Shown piece by piece: positions 1 to 14,384 of a stretch of DNA of 64,000 bases (its first letter is position 1; each line of letters starts with the position of its first letter). A program made the position numbers and the translations under genes. A model generated the notes under the pieces. The model was given only the letters and a program-made list of their open reading frames with translations. It ran no database searches and was not told the origin of the DNA. The stretch is from Hermatobates lingyangjiaoensis (Eukaryota; Arthropoda; Insecta; Hemiptera; Hermatobatidae): NCBI GenBank assembly GCA_026182355.1, contig JAPFBL010000166.1, forward strand, positions 1,488,001-1,552,000, given 5' to 3'.

Positions 1-2840
1 TTAGTTTGCATTAGTTATTGTGAAAAATGACCAAAATCAATATATTGCTTCTGCTTTTAATTGCTTAGAACTTTTTATAAATTGTGACTGAAGATGATAT
101 ATTGCTCCATATTTGGAGCAGAGCGTTGTTCATTGTTTACTAATGGAAGAGTAATAATCTTTTGTCATTATTAATGTCACCTTGTGTAAAAAGACTGTAC
201 GTCTTGGGAGTGTTATATTTGTGTAAGTAATAACAATTGCAGTATTATTCCTTATTGTAAGTATAAAAGGATATTATTGATCTCTGGTCATTTGACTGAT
301 GTAGATAATGTGTTCATGTAATTTAGAACAGGGAACTAAAAAAAAAAAAATCTACTCATTGACAATGGATAAGAGAAAAATTGTATGCAGGATGACTTGG
401 CCTACAAACTTATCATGTCTTTACAATTCTTAGTGAAAAACACAATAAACTGTTAACTGTTCAAAAAAAATAACCGGTTAGACAAAATTATTATGTAACA
501 TTTTGACCAACCAAACAAAGATTTTAGAAATCAGAGCTTATTTGTAAATATAATTTCAAAAGTTTTTTTTTAATGAAAGTAGAATTATTTGTTATTGAAA
601 CTTGACAACTGGAAATGTTATCAGTAGCTGAGATTTAGATACACCTGTTTTCCTGTATACTTCTACAATTTTTGAATAAGAGTTTTCAACAAATAAATTT
701 AGCTTGCATTAATATATTTCTTATAAGTCAGAGCTTTAATTTCAATCTTTTTTGTAAAAAAGATGTTACTATTGAAACCAAATATTGAAAACTAATGTTA
801 TTATTGAAATAGAATTTCTTTATGTCATACGTTATATGATGGTATTTTTTGCGTTTTTGCTGGTTACTAACTAACAAGGACAATTTTAGTGATTGACTCT
901 ACAGCCCTTTCTAGCAAATTAGATTAACTTGAATCTAATTAATGTGTAAAGGACTGATTTTTATCCATTCCAACTGGAGAGTTAAGATTTACAACATTCA
1001 TCCACATTTTAAAGTATTCATTGTACAACAATTAGATGAAAACTTCTATTGAAACAAAATTTAGTATTAAATCAACCATATTTAAAAACATAATATGTCT
1101 TTTATAAATATTAAAATTATTAAAACTATTTTTCAATTAAGATAGCTTGTTAGTTCAGCTAAAGTTTTGTGTATCATTTCAACAAGTTGTTGGTAATGTT
1201 AGTCCTTTATTTTTTAATTATCATTACCTTCATTTGTGAAGAACTAATTCAGTAATTTGTAATTAGTTTATTTTTACATATTTGACTGGAAAAGGTGTTT
1301 TTCAATTTAAAAATTAGGTAAAACTATGCTTTTTGAAATTTAATTGAGATTTCAATGCTTTTTTTGTGTGTTATTTACAAAAAAATTAACATAATCACTT
1401 AGCACATTAATTCAAATTTCTCGTAAATGTTTTTATCTTATTTAAAATTATTGGTAATTTGGATTTAATAATTGGAAAATATGATTATGAAAATTTAACA
1501 TGTATAGGCCTGAAGGGTTGACAGCATTTTTTGTGTGATTCTAATCATGATATTTGAAATAACTGTGATTGATTCTTAAATGTAATATGTAATCTTCTTT
1601 CAAACACCATATTCGGACATCTAAGTCCTTGCTATAATGGATTAAACATTTAAACGTTACATTATTTTTTAAATTGGTACAAATGTAGTTTACTGTTACT
1701 ATTATGATAGTATTAAAGATCGTAATCATTAAAATCTTTATACTCTTTTCGAACTTTCGAAATCCGGAGAACGACCAACAAGAGTAGTTTTATGCCAGTG
1801 TGTATTTAACAAGTAATGTAAAATGCGATTTCATGTTTTGTCAATTCATTACCTATGTACATATATAACAGCAGTATATAATTGTCGTAGTGCTTTAATT
1901 ATCAGATTTTTCTTAGTTTCCCTGTTATTGAGCTCTCAATAATATTCTTTTGTTATCTTTTGTAAATCCCTTTTAATTATTATTTAAAGATAATTGTGCT
2001 TTGATTGAATTGAAATATATTATTGACAATAATAATATTTTATAAATAAATATTTCATCTACTTTAAGACATCTTTATTTATTGAACTTTAGATAGAAAC
2101 CCTGTTCATTTATAAGTTATTTTTTCGTTCATTCTTAAGATTTTTAATACTGTAAATGTAACTTAACAGTGTATTTGTATAATAGTATGCGCTTCCAAGA
2201 AATTAAATTGAACATGTTGATTGTCATTTTTTAATAAAGGTGTCAACCGCAGTTTATTTATTGACCCTATTTTTACCTTTGCGAAATTTTAAGTACCCAC
2301 TTTATCGTACAATACTTTGATTTTGTTTATACAAATGCGCTATTATTTCTTCACTCTGAGAAACTTCATAAGATTTCACATTATTTAGAAAATAATAGAA
2401 ATTATGGAGTGATTGTTTTCTATACATTGTGATTTGAATACTAGTTCTTATAAAATTATTTCGCACAAACGCAATATTATCTTATATTGTTAAAAATTGT
2501 ATGGTACTTACTTGGTTGTTATTGAACTAGTAATTTTTGTTTAAATATTATTAATTCATTGTTATTTATTTATTTCAATGAATCTCAAGGTCAATTCTGC
2601 TAAAGATTACCCATATACGAGCTCTCTCAGCGGTATAATAGTAAAAGTTTTGGACATTTTCCTTTCTTGATAAGATTAGAAGGTTATAATCGGGCTATAT
2701 ATACTATCTGAAAAGTCTGTTCTGCACACTAGTCTCTTCAAAGTATAGCTTCGTAATATAACATGAAAAGGGTTCCTTAATACGGAACGAGTGTCACAAA
2801 CTGAAAATATTTAAATCTGTTTTGATGTTGCTTATGTGTA
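1..2840 (+). other. AT-rich stretch without coding signal, possible 3' UTR of a gene to the left
   Basis: No reading frame with codon character or homology can be seen on either strand. The stretch is uniformly AT-rich with several AATAAA hexamers on the + strand, the clearest at 2233-2238. This would fit a long 3' untranslated region of a + strand gene whose coding part lies outside the window, but ordinary intergenic DNA is equally possible. Confidence 0.3.
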
Positions 2841-2844
2841 CAGT

Positions 2845-3109
2845 AGGTTAGGTTAGGTTGCAGTGGCAGTCCCACAAGGGAAAACACGTGGGCCGAGCCT
2901 TGGCCCTTTATGATACCATACAATGAAGATTGATTCTACAGTGGGAGTCCTAAATTTTGCCTAACTCAAGTGTATTTAAAGTAAGAATCTTTAACGGGTG
3001 CCTGACATCGTAGAGGCTCGGGACCGACGGTTTAACGTCCTTCTCCGAGGGACGACGTGCTCAGATTTATTCCCCTCCCGTGTGAATAAATCGAGTGCCA
3101 GGTGGGGTT
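2845..3109 (-). repeat. tRNA-derived SINE, copy A, tRNA head truncated
   Basis: The copy reads on the minus strand. Its 3' tail is at the low-coordinate end, where three GGTTA-like units (CCTAA on the SINE strand) precede TGCAG. The body contains the shared core with GGACGTTAAACCGTCGG and ACGATGTCAGGCAC on the SINE strand. The tRNA-like head is mostly missing at about 3109. Near-identical bodies recur at 27361, 44123 and 58855. Confidence 0.8.
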
Positions 3110-3229
3110 ATGTGAAGTGAGTTGTTTCTTTCAAGCTTCAACACTTCTGTGCCTTCACTGTTAGTACATTGTTATAGGGCAAAATCAAACCTTGGCTGAA
3201 TTGATATTTAGCACCAATTCTAGATATGC

Positions 3230-3385
3230 GCGAGCCACAATACCGGATTGATTTTACGTCGGAGTACTATATTTTACCTCATTGAAACTGATAAGAATAG
3301 GGATTTTTAATGAGCACTTAAGATCATACAAACTCGGGAACGATAGCTCTACTACCATTTTGGAGGAGTGACGTGCAGACGGTTA
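3230..3385 (-). repeat. Strongly decayed SINE copy K
   Basis: The order of short blocks (a GGAGT..TATATTTT segment, AGGGATTTTTAATGAGCAC, CTCGGGA, then GGAGTGACGTGC) follows the body of the SINE at 2845 with many substitutions and small deletions. It lies head-to-tail behind copy A in the same orientation. Confidence 0.45.
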
Positions 3386-3419
3386 CTCATTTACTCATTA
3401 CAACTAGGCTCTTGGCTAA

Positions 3420-6300
3420 GATTAGAAACACAACATAAAGGCAGATTGCTGTCTGCTAGACCATACATTCCCCCTGTGAACAATCAGAAATATGTTGCAA
3501 AAAATAATAAGCTATTAATGTCAAGGTTAGGAAAACCAAATATTACTATCAGACTGAACTCAAAAGAAAAAAAAAAAGCTCAAATAGAAATGGTTTTGAC
3601 CTACAAATACTACCAAAACAATAGCCTATCAGTTGATCGTTCTACCATATCATCTCTTATATTTCGTTACAGTTTTGATCTTAAGCTTTGAAAAAGTTAT
3701 TTAGTTAATAGACAAAAGAAAGACTTAACTGAAAGAATTATTGTAAATTAACAACAACAAAAAGTGAAAAGGAATTGAAGCAATACAAGCTTTAATAAGT
3801 TAAATGAAGGAAGATAAAACTACGTATATAGAAGCCCTTAACTATAAGAACTGCTATTTTTTTTCTGATTAACGTAATCAATCGGTTAATTACTTTACAT
3901 CTTTAAGGTTTATTTAAACATCGATGGTCATTTTAGAATCAAGAATTCTCCGAACAATTGAGTGTATGATGTTTTCTCTTTCATTCAGAAATGTAAATTA
4001 TGTTATAATGTGACATTTCCTTTCTTACAATGCTTTGACACCAGTGGCGTAGAGGGGAGGCGGGGCTGATGTCCCCGGGTACACAGTCTAGGTCTGCATC
4101 AAAAGAAAATATCACAATTTCAAAACTTCAGCTCGAGTGAATAAGTTTTTGAAAACTAAAAATTGTGTATTTATTTATTGTAGTGAATCCTTAGTATATT
4201 TCAACCCATTCGAGATGAATAATTTTCTTCATTGTTCAAATGGGTTATGAACACTTTTTTATACACCTTGTGGAAAAACCTAATGTTTGAGGAAAATAAT
4301 TTAATAATTTTCAGCAAATTTATTTCTCATCAAAGAAGTTTTTTATGCAATTTAATATCTGTGCTTCATTAGTTAAAATAATATATAATAATCAATATAT
4401 TTAAGTACATTGAACTATTATTTCATTAGATGGTGTTAATAAATTATTCTGGCAATTTTTATAAAGTCTTTCTGAGATATATAGCGTAAAGGGGATTCAT
4501 AAATCTATAGATCGGAACCTATCATGTCACCTCAGATCTATCACTATAATAGTGATAGTGACTAAATCTTCACACCTGTCTTGGTAAAAATTGGTATTAC
4601 CTTAAGGGATCAGGAAGATAGAATCAAAATATACACCGAGTAGTGCATGAACTCTTACTTTAATTCTTAACACTTCTTGTCCAATCTTTGAGCTGTATGA
4701 CACACCTATGGAAGTGACCACACTGTCGAATGAAATGCTAGATTATTTCTTAATTTTTTGTTCTCACACTTACAGGCTTCACCATCAATTTTCTTCTTTG
4801 GGAGAAAACTGAGGTTCTTTTGTATTTAGCATCCATTTTAGTCATCATTGATAATATTACTAAGTGTGGTGCTTGATTGATAATTAGGAAATCTACAAAG
4901 TTTACTACATTAGAGATTTTGACAAGTATCATGTTAATTATGGAGAGAAGGGTCTGTCGGTTGTATACACTCTCCAGACAAAAAAAAAAAAAATGTCAGA
5001 ATGATGGTTAAAGAATAACTGTACAGATTTGAGGCTAAATTGGAGTATGGAAAGAGTTACTTTATCAGATATTACTACAGAAACTATTCCTTCTCCATTC
5101 ATTCAAATGCTGATCATATGGGTTAGATAATTTGTTGTTCAGTGTTTCACTGATTGAATTACGTTATAATCTAAATTGATCATAATGGTATTTACTGCAA
5201 GTATTAAACTTTAATCGATGAGTATTCCCAATTTCCTTCTAAAGATCTTCAATAATATTCAGCTAAAAGTTCAGGGGTGAGTGCTGGTATGTAATCCTAG
5301 GCTCATAAACCTTGGATTTTTACTTTTCTAAAGCTTGGTGACGATTTCGTTACCTTACATTACAGTGGCATTGTGTCTGTCCTAGAATTTTAATGTGATA
5401 GTTAGATGTGGTATGCTCAGTCAAGATTCCAATATAATCTTGGGAATCAATATTCTCATAATACTAATGACCTTTCAACTTGATAATACCGTAATTGCAG
5501 ATGTTCTAGGTACCACTGCCTCAGTAAATCTTCAGTTTAATATATTTTAAACAACAATTATTCTGACATTAATCTGAAACATTTTTAATTAGCAATGTGT
5601 GTATGGCTTTAGCCATCAAAAAAATATCAAAACTCGGATGATCAACACAAAAAAATTACGCGGATATAAATATTTCAATATCTTGAAGGATTTCGAAATT
5701 CAGTGTCTCTAGCATCTGTCAAGCAGCCATAACAGGAGAGTTTAAAACTTCACAACTTTACCAGCACCTACTTACCCTTCAAGATCTAATAAATTAATGA
5801 AATATATTTTTTTTAAACAGTCATCACATACGACTGATAATTTATTAGTTATTAATATACATCATTGTTATAATTGAGTCATGTTGAACAAGTTATATAT
5901 ATTTACACAAAATGAAGTGTCAACAAAAACATTTGTTATTGGTCCAAAACATTCAACCTACAGAGGTAGAATTTAAGGTCCTTATCAACAGACTAGTGAA
6001 AATTAAATATTCTGAAGATCATTCTTTTGAATAAATAATGTCAAAGTGTAAATATGTTCAATCAAGATAAACATATTTATTTAGTACTCATTTAGAATCC
6101 CAATGAGTCACCGTTATTAACTTATCAAGTATAGAGTAAAGATCAGTGTTACCCAACAGAAGTAACGATCTTATGAATCATGGACCAATACAGCTTATGG
6201 GCTTAATCTAGTGTGCCGTGTTTGAGGTACTGTGATGGTTGTATTCTGATGCTGTTTATTTCTAGCGTTTGGATTATTTGGTTTTGTTAGAATAATGCAG
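3420..6300. other. Intergenic, no gene seen
   Basis: AT-rich sequence without coding character. The only recognisable item is a GC-rich 50-base block at 4043-4092 that starts CAGTGGCGTAGAGGGG. This resembles the terminal repeat of hAT-type DNA transposons, but no matching opposite end is visible nearby. Confidence 0.4.
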
Positions 6301-6378
6301 TCATTTGAAAGTTCGTTGGATAATTCTGCGTTAATATTGTAGTGGTTTAATTTTTAACAGAAATAGGACTCCTTCGAC

Positions 6379-6713
6379 GTAAGTAATATTCAAAGGTTAT
6401 ATTCGTTAACATTCCTTATTGAATTTACAATTGTTAGTTAGCACTGATGCCGGTGGCAAAACATATTGTTATATTCAACTAGGCATTATACTCTTCCCAA
6501 TATGTCGTAACTTGAGGTTTAAATTTTTTTTGATTTGTCAAAATTATATGGGTTTTTATAACTTTTTAAATAGTTTGTACAGGAATACCAGTAAAAATTT
6601 CAAGCTGATTGAACTTATCTAACAATATACAATATTTCCTAAAGTTGCATGGAAAATAAACGTAATTGCGCATTGTAAGTTCTTACTTCAAATAATAATT
6701 TTCTACTTTCTAG
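6379..6713 (+). other. PPP4C: Probable 5' UTR intron of PPP4C
   Basis: A strong donor, CGAC|GTAAGT, sits at 6379 and a pyrimidine-rich acceptor, TTTCTAG, ends at 6713, only seven bases before the start codon. A noncoding first exon ending at 6378 and a very short 5' UTR remainder in exon 2 would explain both sites. This is inferred from splice-site sequence only; the transcription start is not visible. Confidence 0.5.
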
Positions 6714-6720
6714 TGCTGCC

Positions 6721-9700
6721 ATGGGAGATGTTAGTAATTTAGACAGGCAGATAGAGCAATTGAAACGATGTGAGATAATTCAAGAAGCAGAAGTAAAAGC
6801 ACTTTGTGCTAAAGCAAGAGAAATCCTTGTTGAAGAAAGTAATGTACAAAGGGTTGATTCTCCTGTAACGGTATGAATAAACTGGTGCACATAGTATACC
6901 CTTTTATCGTACTTATAATTATATGTCAATTAAATAATATATATTGATATAACTTTGTTTAATTATATATTTATTGACTTTATCATGTAAGGTTTGCTGA
7001 CCAAAGAATTTGCGTGATTTTATCCAGTAATGCGACAACTTTAATTATTACTTCTAATAAGAAGGAGAGTAAATGGGGTTTTCAGAGAAAAAAAGTGTTA
7101 TATGAAAAGCTATCTTATAAGGTTTCTATGTTTTAGGTTTGCGGAGACATACATGGTCAGTTTTATGATCTTAAAGAATTATTTAAAGTTGGTGGCGATG
7201 TTCCATTAACGAATTATTTATTTATGGGTGACTTTGTTGACAGAGGTTTTTACAGTGTCGAAACATTTCTTTTATTGCTTGCATTAAAGGTTTGTATAGA
7301 CATTAACTATAGTAAATGTTAACTTGTTCTAACTAATTGAAAAACCTGATGATCATTGTTTAATTTTGTTTTAGGTCAGGTATCCGGACCGTATAACCTT
7401 AATCAGAGGTAACCATGAATCGAGACAAATTACGCAGGTTTATGGTTTTTATGATGAATGTATTAGAAAGTACGGAAGTATTACAGTTTGGAGATATTGT
7501 ACAGAAATATTTGATTACTTAAGTTTATCAGCCATAATTGATGGGAAGGTAAGGAATTAATTAAAGAATTCTGACTTACAACAGTAGTGTACATTGCAAC
7601 CTATCAGAAACAAAGGAAAATCATTTTTTACTTATCAACTGAACTTAATTGTTCCCTCCAGGTATATATACATATTCAAACAACTAAATTTTGTATATTT
7701 TCATCATTTTAAAAAATATAACGGGCCTGGACTTCAAAATCAGTTATACACTACTAATCACTATAGTTAAACATCTTTATCAAGGATTGGCAATCCCCCA
7801 TATAAAAAATCTAATCTTTTGTTTCTTTTCTTTTAGGTTTTCTGTGTTCATGGAGGACTGTCTCCTTCGATACAAACCCTAGATCAGATTCGAGCAATTG
7901 ATAGAAAACAAGAGGTACCTCATGACGGGCCTATGTGTGATCTTTTGTGGTCCGATCCTGAAGGTTTGCTTTATAATTTTGTTGTAATATTTATTATATA
8001 AATATATCCAAGATCTGTCTTATTGTTATTAAATGGCAATAGTACTCGAATGCATATAATCTGTTAAAATTTATATAAACAATTCAGAAATCATAGACAG
8101 TTTGATAAATATAACCTATATGTATATATATCTGGAGGTACGGTCAATTTTTTTAACTTTAAGCGGAATTATAAATGCTTTATTTCGAATTTCAATTTTT
8201 ATTCAAAATCTTTTCCATAGGTTAAAGTAGGAACGTATTAAAATGAAAAGGCTATTGTAATTATATGACAGCAAGAATATGACATTTTTTCTAACAGATT
8301 GAACGTAATTTGTACATAATTCATGTGGATTACTTTAAATATGTTTAATAAACAATAAGTGATAATTTTTTTTTAGAGTGTTGTTTATAGAACTAATAGT
8401 ATTGGACGTTGTTATATATGCATAAGGAACTAGTTTCTTTCTATTAGTTGTTATTTATTAAACTGTGATTACGTTAATCATTTGTAATATATTATGAATT
8501 TTTTTTTAAAAAAACTCCCGTTGAAACTTCAGTCGTGTTTCTTGATTAAAAGATGGAAAAGTGGAAATTTTTCTATTTGTTTGTCCTATATTTACGACAG
8601 ATCTAGGACACTTACAGGCTGTGTAAGTAAAATTTTTTTCATTTTTCGTTTTTTTTTTTCAATACAAAAAAGTAACGATTCTTGGCAAGATGGTTTGTTG
8701 GTTCTGGGACTAAAATTTAGTTTTAGTTCTATGATTTTACTTCCTTAATGTTGGGATCAGTTATTGTTTGGTATGACTAAATATATTGAACAATTTAACG
8801 AAAAGAGTCTCTATATAAAAGAAGTGTTATGAAAAACAAAGGAAAACTTTCGAACAGTTAAGTGTTCTTCTTCAGATTACATTTAAATAAAGTACAATGA
8901 TACATGTTAGTTTAAATGAATAAAGTAAATATAGTGATATCAACAATCTAAATAAATTATATTTGTGCTCATACAGAGAGGGTGTGGACAGAAGAATGGA
9001 AAAGTTAGACTATGGACATAGAGGTTGGCCGAGTGGTACAGAGCGGAAATGTGAATGTGAATTAAGGGAATGCTAACGGTTTTAAGAGACAAGTATTAAT
9101 CTGGAAGAGATTGACCCTTCAGAGCTTATATTACCCAAATAAAGGAATATGGGTAGTGAATTAATTAATGTGTTCTTATAAACTTTCTTTGTATATTACT
9201 TGATATACCGGTAACGTTACTGTCTTGCTCATATTTGCTCACATTCCTTTCATTTTCATTCTCATTCATTCTTTCATGTTCGTTCTCTGCTACCATCTCT
9301 CCTTGAGCCCATACTGGGGAACCCTTCTGTCTCTCGATTTCCTAATAAGCTTCTATGTGACTCATTCAGACAAAACATACCATTTGATGGATCAGAGTGA
9401 AATTATACCTAAAAATATATCATTATTTTGGGGATGAGATGAGTTATTTTTTTTTAAAATTACATTAGTAAAAAAGGAGGTAATGTAGATTTATGTTTTA
9501 AGAAAATGTTTTTTAACGCTAAATAACTGACTATAGAACAATTAAATTTTGTCAAAAAACTAAACCTATAAATAAATAACAACCGGCAGAAAATATTCCA
9601 TATAATTCTAATTACAACAAGGGTTAAAAACTGAAAATTCATCTTGGAATAATGGATTACTTGCTATACTTGTCGGATTTGTTTAAGTTTTTTATATTTG

Positions 9701-12700
9701 TAAAGGACGGACTGACTGATATGGCTTCTTTTTTAATAGTATAGATGGTTGATGTCACTATGGTTTTTTTTATAAGCTCATCGTCTTAGAGACATTAGCA
9801 TAGCACTGACTAGGGTCGTTTCATTCATTTGAACTACACTCGTTGTAGTTTGCATATTTTAATATATATCTCATGATCAACATCTAAACCACAGTAAGAA
9901 ATCAGAAAAATGACTAAGATTTTTCAGCCAAAACAATGTTCTTCATCAGAGGCCCAATTGATTCTGATGAATACAAAACAGGTGACAAAGGCTACTTGTT
10001 TTGGTTGAAAGGTCTTAGTCTTTTTTAAATTTCGTACTGTGGTTTAGACGTTGACTTTTATTTTACGTGTTTACGGGAAAATCATATTATATCTCATTAT
10101 ATTTTTACTTCTTGATAATACCTGTAGAACACTAAGTCTTAGAAACTTTTTGTTTTTTCATGACACTTCTTCTATACAAAAACTATTTTAGTTTTTTCAG
10201 GATATTAGTACTAAAGATGTGCAAATCTAATTTGTTGATATAAATTATAATCATCACAGCCTGTTTTAGAAATAGTTTGAAAGAATTCCCTCTGTTTGAT
10301 GTATGATTTGGCATGGGAGAAGATCTAATTGTTTCAGATACCCAAGGCTGGGGCGTGAGTCCCAGAGGAGCGGGTTACCTGTTCGGGTCTGACGTAGTGG
10401 CTCAGTTTAATGTGGCTAATGACATAGACATGATATGCAGGGCTCATCAACTGGTTATGGAAGGCTACAAGTGGCATTTTAACGAAACCGTTCTCACAGT
10501 TTGGTCTGCTCCTAACTACTGCTATAGGTATTTCTCATCAATAGAAATATAGTCATACCTCTTCATGCGAAATGAATTCGTTCCGGAAGCGGTTACGTAA
10601 GATAAATCGCTAATTATATGTACATAGCCTAATGAGTTCTAAACCCCTAATGCCCACCTCAAAATACTCTTGATATATTAAAATAACCAATATAATAATT
10701 GTCATACATATTACAATTGTAATAAACATAGAGATCAGTTTTAAAATTAAAATAATAATATGTAAAGTAATTATCTTTGGATTTGAGTGATTGAACGGGA
10801 GGTTCAGTCGGGTGGTGGCTGGACGGAAGGGAATGGTGGTGGGGGTACAGAGGAGGAGACAAATGTTTCCTAACTGCAAAACGTACACGTATGCACGTAC
10901 GAACACACATCCACAACTTACTTTAAATATTAATTAGAATTATGAATTTAAAAGAATTTTCAATTCATAATTTAATTGAATTCTGTATATTGCATTTATA
11001 AAGTGAGATAAAAGTACTCTTTTCTTCTCATGATTATTGTCAATATTTATTTATTTATTTTTCTTTTTTGTTCCATAATGTAAAATAAGAATAGATACGT
11101 TAACTTGAGGAAGCACAAAATGTACATTCGTTCATTCGAAGTGGCATATGATTCAGACTGAATAAAATGATTTTGAAGACACAGATAGATGTGCCTTCTA
11201 CCAATGGGAAATAGCTAGGAGGAAGAGATAAGATCCTCCTTGTCCGAGGAAATGCTCGGATATGCATGGTAGTAGGGGTTGGCCAATGCGATAACAATTG
11301 GAGAGTGTCACTCTCGAACGAGATAAAACGAAGTTATATCACTGTAACAAAAAATCCCAAGGTCTGAGAATGTCAAGAAAAAAAAACTATATTTTAGAGG
11401 TATATGTTTACATCTGAGAGCTGAGGAAACGAGTTCGCTTATTAAAAGTTTGGTCTTTCGTTTGATGAAACAAAGTTTGTAAGATAAGATACTTTTTTCC
11501 AGAAAGACCTTACATAACATGGAAATTTATTCGTATGAAGAGGTACCACTCTACTCAAATATTGAGTGATATGAAGTTTTAATTTATTTTCTGTTATGTG
11601 TTCTCGTCTAATTTATCAAGAGTGAAATGAATACTTTATCTTATCTCTTACATACTTTTAACTACAAGCTTCCAAGGCTATCAACAACAATAACTGACGC
11701 GTCGCACTACTATGCACAAGTGCACAATTGTTTCACCCCAAAATTATTTAATTCAATTTAAACTTCTAAATTTGTTTAAAAATTGATATTAAATTTTCTA
11801 ATTTTTTTTTAAAAAAGCAATATCAGACTGATAAGGAAATTTATAAACCTATTATACTTGATCTATCAAAGAGAAATTTTTATTAATGTCTACAAATTGA
11901 TTATAACACCCTTAGAAAAAAATGAGCAAACAAAAAAATACTAATACCAACGGATAATGACTCTTAATGTTCACTTTGACCAAAGGGCGACTTCTTGAAA
12001 ATCAGTCGATAAATTCTCTCTTTTATATTTTTAAAACCCGAAGTAGTTAAGAAAAAACTACTCTCCGTAGAAACAGCTCTTACCTCTTCTAGATGTAGAT
12101 ATCAGCAGAACAATTCCAGAACTATCTTAGCTGAACTGGTCAAAATCGCCACACAATTTGTTTTGTTTCCCCCCACTGTCTCCTATCACTTTTGTCTGCA
12201 TTTATATTCTCCTGTTGAGGTTCCTTTTTCCTAATCGCCTGTGTATATTGAATAATGACGGCTCTTGCTCCTTTGTGGCATTTTGGTTTCCTCCATAACT
12301 CTAGGGGCCTCCGGTATAAGATATTGGTCTAAACCAGTTATCAGTGAAAATCATTTTGGGGTAAATCTCCTCGAAGTTTGGCCTTTAGGAGTTCTCATCA
12401 TTTTACATGTCACTTGAGGACCTCGTGAGGAGTGACTGCTGACTTTGTTCACAACAAAGTTGCTACCCAAGGTTACCCTGTAGAGGGTCAACTGGTAAGT
12501 TGTGACTCAGAACATCTGACTCGGGGATATTTGAAAGGACTGACTCCGTCTACTTAATAATAACTAGACATTTATGCATATAACATTTTCATGTTGTATG
12601 TTACCTATTGACTAAAAATACATTTTATCAATGCCAGGCTAATTTTAAAGTCGTAAATAACTTTATGGCTATACCTATGACTTTTTGTCTTCTTTTTAGC

Positions 12701-14125
12701 TTTATTGAAAGAAATATATTAAGCAACTCAATGCTGACTGTTTGTATTCTATGCCTTGTCTAGTGATCATAAGAAATTCATAGTTGAAATAAAAAAGAAA
12801 ACTATACATACCCTCGCCTCTCTCTTTTTGAACGTGCTAAAAGCTAAATCCGCAGGCTGCACTGACTTATATATATATCCACAGGAGGCTCTCTGAACCA
12901 GGGGAAATAAAGGCCACTGACCTTACCTGTAGCTGAGCAGGTTGAGTAGGGCATTTGCTCCAACATTAGCTATAACTCAAAAAGGAAGCTCCTGTCATGT
13001 GTATGTATGAGAAACATTCCACCGAGCTTATGTAATGGAATAAAACTAATAACTGAGGAGCTTTATGATAATGTCATTGTTTATAAAATTATAGCATCAC
13101 AGTGTCAAGGGGTAATAGTAAAGGCCAAACCCTTGAAAAAGACTGACAAGACACGACACAATGAGACCAAACGACCACGAAATGACGTAAACGGACGAAC
13201 CACGTAAAAAAAAAAAGTACAGACATTACTTACTGACCCCACCACCACAGCAGGACAATAATTCAGCAGTAGAAGGTCCGTGACCTGGAACTGCTAATAC
13301 AACTTGCAAAACAGTGCGCGGAAAAAATCGTTGGTCGTTGGTTGGTTAGGGTCAACAGCAAGAAATCATTTAAGTTTTTTATTTTGCAAAATTCATATTG
13401 TACAAAAAAATTAAATAAAGTGAACTGTCTCAAACATATGTTCATTATCGTCTTTATTAAAATTAAATTAATTTACAGCATTTATGTGAACTTGATTGCA
13501 ATAACAAGGAAGGTGTTGGATAACCCAACGGGTCACGGGTACTCTAGTATAGGAGTAAAATTAGGGATTTAATACAAAAATAATAGTAAAATTAATTAAA
13601 CTTAAAAAAGTATTACTAGTCTTCAAAATTTATTGTTTGAATCTATTGAAAAAAATTATCTTCTATATTATTTTGAAATTTATTCATTATAGCCTTGAAT
13701 AAATATTGACGAAACGTCGATGATAAACTGATTGGTGTATTCTTCTCGACCAACATCTCCACAGTACTCGAGAATAGTTGCTAAACTACGTGGTCGACAA
13801 AGGTATAACTTATAAGAATAAATTCAAATTATAATACGCCTCATTATAATTTGAATCTTAAATTTAACCTGTTGAAGAACTGTTATTATTACCATCAATA
13901 TGTGCAATGCTTTAACTATTGATTACCCAAGAGTTTGATAGGTATCTTATATTAATGTTGAGTATAGATAGACCACTCCAGGTTTTTTTTTGTAGATGTG
14001 GCAATGTTGCTGCAATCCTGGAATTGAATGAAAATCTCCAAAGAGATTTCACCATCTTCGAAGCTGCTCCCCAAGAAAGCAGAGGAATTCCCTCGAAGAA
14101 GCCACTTGCGGAATATTTCTTGTAA
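6721..14125 (+). CDS. PPP4C: Serine/threonine-protein phosphatase 4 catalytic subunit
   Basis: Six coding exons join in frame: 6721-6870, 7137-7289, 7375-7548, 7837-7963, 10338-10527 and 13996-14125. They give 307 aa, the same length as human PPP4C. Metal-site motifs are all present at the expected residues: GDIHG (D54, H56), GDFVDRG (D82), RGNHE (N114, H115), HGG (H164) and RAH (H238). The protein ends in EYFL, so the carboxyl-methylated terminal leucine is kept. Every intron has GT..AG ends. The start codon follows a splice acceptor by seven bases and gives the family N-terminus. In the family this enzyme is the catalytic core of PP4 complexes that act on DNA-damage, centrosome and histone-deacetylase substrates in nucleus and cytoplasm. 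Introns 4 (2.4 kb) and 5 (3.5 kb) are swollen by repeats, the others are 85-288 bp. The identification is close to certain. Confidence 0.97.
8841..8880 (-). ncRNA. Hammerhead-ribozyme-like motif (Penelope type), in PPP4C intron 4
   Basis: On the minus strand CTGAAGA (8875-8869) is followed by one A, a 5-bp stem II (GAACA/TGTTC, 6-base loop) and GAAA (8851-8848). The stem III palindrome that other copies show as ACGCGT has decayed to AGTTTT, so this copy is probably inactive. It is antisense to PPP4C. Confidence 0.5.
9021..9060 (+). repeat. tRNA-like A-box remnant
   Basis: The sequence GAGGTTGGCCGAGTGG is a good match to the 5' part and A box of a leucine- or serine-type tRNA. No B box (GTTCGANTC) follows at a sensible distance and no cloverleaf closes, so this is more likely a decayed SINE head than a tRNA gene. 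Confidence 0.3.
9877..10064. repeat. Foldback repeat with two hammerhead-like cores
   Basis: The outer arms 9877-9902 and 10039-10064 are inverted copies with a few mismatches. On the minus strand CTGATGA (9949-9943) is followed by AGAAC and later GAAA (9925-9922). On the plus strand CTGATGA (9964-9970) is followed by GAAA (10017-10020). Both GAAA motifs run into a degenerate AGATCT palindrome and TTAGTC. The same family forms the foldbacks at 37065 and 37259. It lies in PPP4C intron 4. Confidence 0.6.
10528..13995 (+). other. PPP4C intron 5 with an unexplained GC-richer block
   Basis: No exon-like segment of another gene is recognisable. The block at about 12160-12540 is clearly richer in G and C than its surroundings and looks like the untranslated part of a retroelement, but no protein domain can be read from it. 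Near 13705 the plus strand has GACGAAACGTC, the 3' half of a hammerhead-like core. A related sequence occurs at about 55646-55656. Confidence 0.4.
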
Positions 14126-14384
14126 TATATTTATTATACTTTTTTTTTAAATTTGTTCCTTGTTATTTGCCTACATAACCATGTACAAAGAGGTTTTTGG
14201 TCAGTTGACGTATTTTATTGAATTCAGTATGTATTCCTTGTGTTACTATTTGAATTACTACAAGTAATAATGTTACTTTTAAGTTTCTTCAAAGACTTTA
14301 AGGAAAGAAATTGTCAGTAAGATTATTATTATGTAAATGTCATGCTCTTTTTATTTATTAAGTATTACCCAAGAAGAATTTAAA

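Noticed and set aside
3368..3691. 107-codon plus-strand open frame
   Set aside because: It begins inside a decayed SINE copy, has lysine/asparagine-rich composition typical of AT-rich noncoding DNA, and resembles no family.
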